A stretch of 64,000 nucleotides of DNA from positions 1-64,000 of the forward strand of contig JANNPX010000014.1 of the NCBI GenBank assembly GCA_031400455.1. Reading direction: 5' to 3'. The position numbers and the translations under genes are program-made. This document shows positions 60,113-64,000 of the stretch, in pieces. The stretch is from JANXYW01 sp031400455 (lineage in GTDB: Bacteria > Chloroflexota > Dehalococcoidia > DSTF01 > JACRBR01). A model generated the notes under the pieces. The model ran no database searches and was not told the origin of the DNA. It worked only from the letters and a program-made list of their open reading frames with translations. Every line of letters begins with the position of its first letter. Within the stretch, counting starts at the first letter, position 1.

Positions 60113-61303
60113 ATGGATTTTCTGCTATCCGAAGAGCACAACATGATGCGGGCGTCCGTCAAGCAGATGCTTTCGAAGTACGAGCATCGCAAGAAGGAGT
60201 GGCGCGAGATGACGCATCGCGACCACAAGTTCAACTATGAGCTGTGGAACGAGTTCGCGAATCTCGGGCTGTTCGGCTGCCTGGTGCCGGAGGAGTATGG
60301 CGGCAACAACACGGGGCTGCTGGCGCTGACGCTGGCGTTCGAGGATATCTGCACGCTCGGCTTCTCACCCAGCCTGATGCTGGTAACGTGCATGGACATG
60401 GCGTGCATCCTCAAGAATGGCAGCGAGGAGATGAAGCGGAAGATCGTGCCGGGCGTGCTCTCCGGCAAGACGATCCTGGTGTTCGCCGTGACGGAGCCAA
60501 ACGCCGGCAGCAATACTTTTCGCATCGAGACGGTGGCGAAGCGTAACGGCGATTCGTACGTGATGAACGGGCAGAAGATCTTCATTACGGGCGTCGAGGT
60601 TGCGGACTACATGCTCGTTGTTGCGCGCACGACGACGCGGGATGAGGTCGTGGAGCAGAAGCTGCCGAAGTCGCACGGGCTGTCGCTGTTTCTCGTCGAC
60701 CCGAAGTCGAAGGGCGTGACGAAGACGCCGATCCCGACCGTCGCGACCGAGGGCGTGTACCAGTGGCAGCTCTTCTTCGATAATGTCGAGATTCCTGCGG
60801 AGAATCTCGTCGGCGTTGAGGATCAGGGGGCGATGGCGATGTTCAACTCGCTCAACCCCGAGCGTATCCTAGTCGGCGGCATCTGCTGCGGCATGGCGCA
60901 GCAGGCGATTACGATGGCGGTCAACTACGCGAAGGACCGCCGCGTCTTCAGAGAAACGCCGATCGGCGCGTATCAGGGCGTGCAGCATCCGCTGGCCGAA
61001 GCGAAGATCCACCTCGAAGCGGCGCGCCTGATGACGTATCGCGCGGCGTGGGCGTTCGACCAGAATCTTAACCCCGGCGTCGTCGGCAACTACGCGAACC
61101 AGGCGAAGCTGCTCGCGGCCGACGTGGCGCTAGAGGCTGTGGATGCGTCGCTGGAGACGCATGGCGGCATCGGGTTTGCGGAGGAGACGGGGCTGGCGCA
61201 GTTGTGGAACGGCGCGCGGGTGCTGAAGACGGCGCCGCTGAATCGCGAGATGATTCTGAACTACGTGGCGGAGCAGGATCTGGGGTTGCCGCGGAGTTAC
61301 TAA
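60113..61303 (+). CDS. Acyl-CoA dehydrogenase
   Basis: A 396-residue acyl-CoA dehydrogenase that introduces a trans double bond using FAD. It has an N-terminal helical domain, VPEEYGGNNTG, the flavin-contact motif FAVTEPNAGSNTF (about 122-134), GQKIFITGVEVAD, the beta domain with FDNVEIPAENLVG, and ETHGGIGFAEETGLAQLW, with the family ending APLNREMILNYVAEQDLGLPRSY. The typical catalytic Glu in YEGTS is not in the same place (the segment is KTAPLNRE), as is usual in this subgroup. The substrate is unknown but probably branched or cyclic, given the neighbours. Confidence 0.93.
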   Translation: MDFLLSEEHNMMRASVKQMLSKYEHRKKEWREMTHRDHKFNYELWNEFANLGLFGCLVPEEYGGNNTGLLALTLAFEDICTLGFSPSLMLVTCMDMACILKNGSEEMKRKIVPGVLSGKTILVFAVTEPNAGSNTFRIETVAKRNGDSYVMNGQKIFITGVEVADYMLVVARTTTRDEVVEQKLPKSHGLSLFLVDPKSKGVTKTPIPTVATEGVYQWQLFFDNVEIPAENLVGVEDQGAMAMFNSLNPERILVGGICCGMAQQAITMAVNYAKDRRVFRETPIGAYQGVQHPLAEAKIHLEAARLMTYRAAWAFDQNLNPGVVGNYANQAKLLAADVALEAVDASLETHGGIGFAEETGLAQLWNGARVLKTAPLNREMILNYVAEQDLGLPRSY

Positions 61304-61342
61304 GAACAATCAAGCATGGCTGCGCCATCAGGAGACTAGACA

Positions 61343-62473
61343 ATGCGCACGAAACTTTGTGACCAGTTCGGGATCGAGTTCCCCATCTTCGCGTTTTCGC
61401 ACTGCCGGGATGTTGTGGCGGCGGTGTCGAAGGCGGGGGGATTCGGGGTGCTGGGGGCGCTGGCGTTCTCGCCGGAGCAGCTGCAGATCGAGCTGGCGTG
61501 GATCGACGAGCACATCGACGGGAAGCCGTATGGCGTCGATATCGTGATGCCGGCGTCGTTGGCGGAAGGCGCGGCTGACGCGACGAAGTCGCAGCTCGAG
61601 GCGATGATCCCCCAGAAGCACCGCGAGTTCATCGAGGCGACTCTGTCGAAGTACGGCGTGCCGCCGCTGCCCGAAGGTGTCGCCGGCGCGGAGTCGCTGC
61701 TGGGGTGGACACCGTCGGGCGGGCACTCGCACGTCGATGTCGCGCTGAAGCACGACATCCGCCTGCTCGTCAACGCGCTCGGGCCGCCGCCGCCGGATGT
61801 CGTCGAGCAAGCGCACCGTCGCAACGTGCCTGTGGCGGCGCTGATCGGGTCGCCGGAGCAGGCGCTGAAGCAGGTCGCGGTGGGCGTCGACATCATCGTC
61901 GCGTCGGGGACGGAGGCGGGCGGGCACACGGGCGAGATCTCGACGATGGTGCTGACGCCGCAGGTCGTCGATGCGGTGTCGCCGACGCCGGTGCTCGCGG
62001 CGGGCGGCATCGGCACGGGACGCCAGATCGCGGCGGCGCTGGCGCTGGGTGCGGAGGGTGTGTGGACGGGGAGCGTGTGGCTGACGACGAAGGAGAGCGA
62101 CCTGCAGCCGGCGGTCGTCGAGAAGGTGATGCACGCGACGTCGCGCGACACCGTGCGATCTCGCGCGATGACGGGCAAGCCGGCACGCCAGCTCCGTACG
62201 CCGTGGACGGAGGCATGGGAGTCGCCGGAATCGCCGGGAACGCTGCCGATGCCGCTGCAGTTCATGGCGACGGCGGAGGCGTACTCGCGCATGTTCCGCG
62301 CGGCGGAGGCTGACCCGAACTCGCCAGCGGCGCAACTTGCCGGGACGCCGATCGGGCAGATTGCGGGGATGATGAACAGCGTGCGGCCGGTGCGGGAGGT
62401 CATCTTCGACATGGTGGAGGAGTACGCGACGGCCGTGGAGCGGCTGGAGGCGTTGGGGATCGCTGCTTCGTAG
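61343..62473 (+). CDS. Nitronate monooxygenase-like flavoprotein
   Basis: A 376-residue TIM-barrel FMN protein of the NMO/2-nitropropane dioxygenase family. Motifs: FGIEFPIFAFS, VSKAGGFGVLGAL, SGTEAGGHTGEIST, VLAAGGIGTGRQIAAALALGAEGVWTGSVWL. The order fits class I NMO and the related enoyl-reductase-like proteins. The C-terminal extension (about 280-376) is not part of the minimal fold. It lies 39 bases after the acyl-CoA dehydrogenase. It may act on an unusual acyl-CoA rather than on nitronates. The start ATG 61343 has GGAG about ten bases before it. Confidence 0.9.
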   Translation: MRTKLCDQFGIEFPIFAFSHCRDVVAAVSKAGGFGVLGALAFSPEQLQIELAWIDEHIDGKPYGVDIVMPASLAEGAADATKSQLEAMIPQKHREFIEATLSKYGVPPLPEGVAGAESLLGWTPSGGHSHVDVALKHDIRLLVNALGPPPPDVVEQAHRRNVPVAALIGSPEQALKQVAVGVDIIVASGTEAGGHTGEISTMVLTPQVVDAVSPTPVLAAGGIGTGRQIAAALALGAEGVWTGSVWLTTKESDLQPAVVEKVMHATSRDTVRSRAMTGKPARQLRTPWTEAWESPESPGTLPMPLQFMATAEAYSRMFRAAEADPNSPAAQLAGTPIGQIAGMMNSVRPVREVIFDMVEEYATAVERLEALGIAAS

Positions 62474-62484
62474 TGCAACCTCGT

Positions 62485-63090
62485 TCACGGTGGGGGTCTG
62501 TTAGCCTGCGCTGCGTCCAGCTCGCAGGCTTGGGCCACGATAAGGATGAGGTGCTCGAAGTCACCGATCTCTCGAAGGACTTCGCCGCGGTCGCCCACGA
62601 TCTGTTTCAGCGTCGGACGGCCGCGATATGCCGGCTCGGGCGCTAGCTCCACTCGCGATACAGAGTCCCGATCGAACGCAATGTATTGCAGGCAGGTGGT
62701 CCCGTCCGAGGCTGCGTACCAGGGATTCCCGATGTCGCCGACGCCGTCATCGAAAACGCGCCAGGCGTGCGCGATGAGGCGGTCGCGAATGCTGCTTTTC
62801 ACGCCGTCGATCTCAGAATTGGTTGCGTAGAAGTAGGTGTAGGCCGCGTCGTCTCCGACGCGGAGCTCACCACGGCCCACGCTTTGTTCACCAGTGAGTT
62901 CATACGGGCGCGCATAGCTTGCTAGGTGGGTATCGCCCGGCTGCGGGCTGCACTCCGTCGCTATCACAACCACTAGTGCGATCGCGCCGAAGAACGCCGC
63001 GATCAACCCGACGAGCGCCCCGATCGATGTGAGGATGGTTCGCCGCAAGAACGACCATCGTACGTGCACTGAAACCTCCGAATTGACCAT
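62485..63090 (-). CDS. Hypothetical protein with one N-terminal membrane helix
   Basis: A 201-residue protein. Residues about 18-44 are a membrane helix (ILTSIGALVGLIAAFFGAIALVVVIA), followed by TECSPQPGD and a soluble domain of about 150 residues with several Asp, Tyr and Trp and two or three Cys. I do not recognise the family. It is convergent with the nitronate monooxygenase gene and divergent from the last gene. The start ATG 63090 is supported by the position of the helix. Confidence 0.65.
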   Translation of the reverse strand: MVNSEVSVHVRWSFLRRTILTSIGALVGLIAAFFGAIALVVVIATECSPQPGDTHLASYARPYELTGEQSVGRGELRVGDDAAYTYFYATNSEIDGVKSSIRDRLIAHAWRVFDDGVGDIGNPWYAASDGTTCLQYIAFDRDSVSRVELAPEPAYRGRPTLKQIVGDRGEVLREIGDFEHLILIVAQACELDAAQANRPPP

Positions 63091-63183
63091 CGGCTACCGG
63101 TGCGTCGTTCGCTTCGCAAAGATACCCTCGAACGACCGACAATATCAGCGACCGATCGCCCGCGACCCGCCATGGAGACGGCC

Positions 63184-63212
63184 CTGAACGTACGCCGCTC
63201 TGCCGATATACT
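63184..63212 (+). promoter_or_regulatory. Possible promoter for the last gene
   Basis: CTGAAC (63184-63189), a 17-base spacer and TATACT (63207-63212). The -10 matches five of six bases, the -35 is weak. It lies about 40 bases before the ATG at 63251. Confidence 0.4.
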
Positions 63213-63250
63213 CGCACAATCCGACGCGCGAAGCCGAACGGGAGACACGC

Positions 63251-64000
63251 ATGACTACCGCAACTGCCAACGACCTGATCGCTACCGCTGTGTCGCTCGG
63301 GCCGACGATACGGGGGTTCGCGGATGAGACGGAGCGGGGGCGGCAGTGTCCGCCGGCGCTCGTCGAGATACTCCACGAGAGCCGGCTGTTCGACATGATC
63401 CTGCCGAAGAAGTACGGCGGGCTGGAGACGGACATTCCGACGATGGTGCGCGTGCTGGAGGAGCTTGCAATCGCGGATGGGTCGACGGCGTGGGCGGTGG
63501 GCATCGGCGCGGGTACCAGCATCATCTCCGCTGCGCTGCCCGAAGCGACGGCGCGCGAGATCTACAAGCCACGCGTCGTCACCGGTGGCGCGCAGGCGCC
63601 GAACGGGCGGGCGGTGCCGGTCGACGGCGGATATCGCGTCAGCGGGCGCTGGGGATTCGCGAGCGGATGCACGCACTGCTCTTGGCTCGTCGGCGGCACG
63701 CTGGTGATGGACGGCGACGCGCCGCGGATGATCGACGGGTTTCCGGATCTTCGGACGATGGTCTTTCCGGTGAGTGAGGTCGAGATCATCGACACGTGGA
63801 ACGTGTCCGGCCTGCGCGGCACGGGCAGCCGCGACATGCAGGTGAAGGATGTATTCGTGCCGGAGGAACGCGCGGTGTCGTTTCTCGCGTCGCAGCAGCG
63901 CTATGTCGACGGTCCGACCTATCGCTTCCCGGTGCTGGGGTTCCTCGCGCTGACGATCGCGTCGATCCCGCTCGGCATCGCGCGACGTGCCATCGATGAA
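63251..64000 (+). CDS. Acyl-CoA dehydrogenase-fold monooxygenase-like protein, C-terminus cut by the window edge
   Basis: The first 250 residues of a paralog of the gene at 31265. The shared motifs are GGL(G/E)(A/T)D, RV(T/S)GRWAYAS/GFASGC, and SGLRGTGSRDMQVKDVFVPEER. GGAGA lies about six bases before ATG 63251. The family includes flavin monooxygenases such as HsaA, which hydroxylates a steroid intermediate, and DszC. The frame runs to the window edge, so the length is unknown. Confidence 0.88.
   Translation, partial: MTTATANDLIATAVSLGPTIRGFADETERGRQCPPALVEILHESRLFDMILPKKYGGLETDIPTMVRVLEELAIADGSTAWAVGIGAGTSIISAALPEATAREIYKPRVVTGGAQAPNGRAVPVDGGYRVSGRWGFASGCTHCSWLVGGTLVMDGDAPRMIDGFPDLRTMVFPVSEVEIIDTWNVSGLRGTGSRDMQVKDVFVPEERAVSFLASQQRYVDGPTYRFPVLGFLALTIASIPLGIARRAIDE

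Overview
The window is GC-rich, about two thirds G+C by eye, and densely coded on both strands. It has no rRNA, no tRNA that I could find and no CRISPR array. The gene content suggests an aerobic heterotroph, most likely a member of the Chloroflexota. The reasons are three LLM-class (F420-type) flavin oxidoreductases, a split b6-type cytochrome bc complex with a cytochrome c-cupredoxin partner, many acyl-CoA genes, a MoxR/DUF58/DUF4129 operon and palindromic dispersed repeats. The phylum is an inference from gene families, not from a marker gene tree.

Layout. Positions 1-11669 hold a truncated sulfatase, a VOC-fold protein, the MoxR-DUF58-DUF4129 operon, a secreted beta-helix protein, an APH-type kinase overlapping proS, and two adjacent paralogous regulators that each contain a duplicated winged-helix domain. 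Positions 11867-24060 hold acnA, a methyltransferase, three LLM oxidoreductases, an SDR, an isolated phage-type capsid gene with a scaffold-like partner, a REP-associated transposase between mirrored palindromes, and a NagB-ThiE fusion. Positions 24321-26568 are a three-gene TadE/VWA/TadE set.

Positions 26668-31240 are a respiratory operon. A strong sigma70-like promoter is followed by a 58-residue membrane peptide, cytochrome b6 (with the Cys that carries heme c-i in b6f complexes), an enlarged subunit IV, a Rieske protein and a cytochrome c-cupredoxin fusion. A duplicated, cysteine-poor desulforedoxin-like protein comes next, and then a terminator. Positions 31265-43092 hold a flavin monooxygenase-like protein, a BtuFCD-type transporter behind a probable cobalamin riboswitch, an MFS exporter, a noncoding region with a minus-strand terminator, an SDR, a phosphoesterase, and an operon joining a cyclic-nucleotide-binding patatin to an FtsX/LolD-type ABC transporter.

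Positions 43360-53456 are two large genes: a 2082-residue secreted protein (Thr/Pro linker, about 27 LSSI repeats, gingipain-like protease domain, dockerin-like C-terminus) and a 1266-residue tandem-cyclase/ATPase/TPR signalling protein. Positions 53577-64000 are an acyl-CoA catabolic cluster: two DUF35 proteins, two thiolase-like proteins without the usual nucleophilic Cys, an acyl-CoA synthetase, an enoyl-CoA hydratase, an NTF2-fold protein, an acyl-CoA dehydrogenase, a nitronate monooxygenase-like protein and a truncated monooxygenase. The DUF35/thiolase-like pairing recalls the Ltp2/ChsH2 retro-aldolases of sterol side-chain degradation.

The best candidates for undescribed biology are the stand-alone capsid/scaffold pair (18132-19576), the NagB-ThiE fusion (21596-22927), the LSSI-repeat giant protein (43360-49608), the cytochrome c-cupredoxin fusion (29575-30804), and a dispersed palindrome that has become part of the acyl-CoA synthetase coding sequence (57425-57462).
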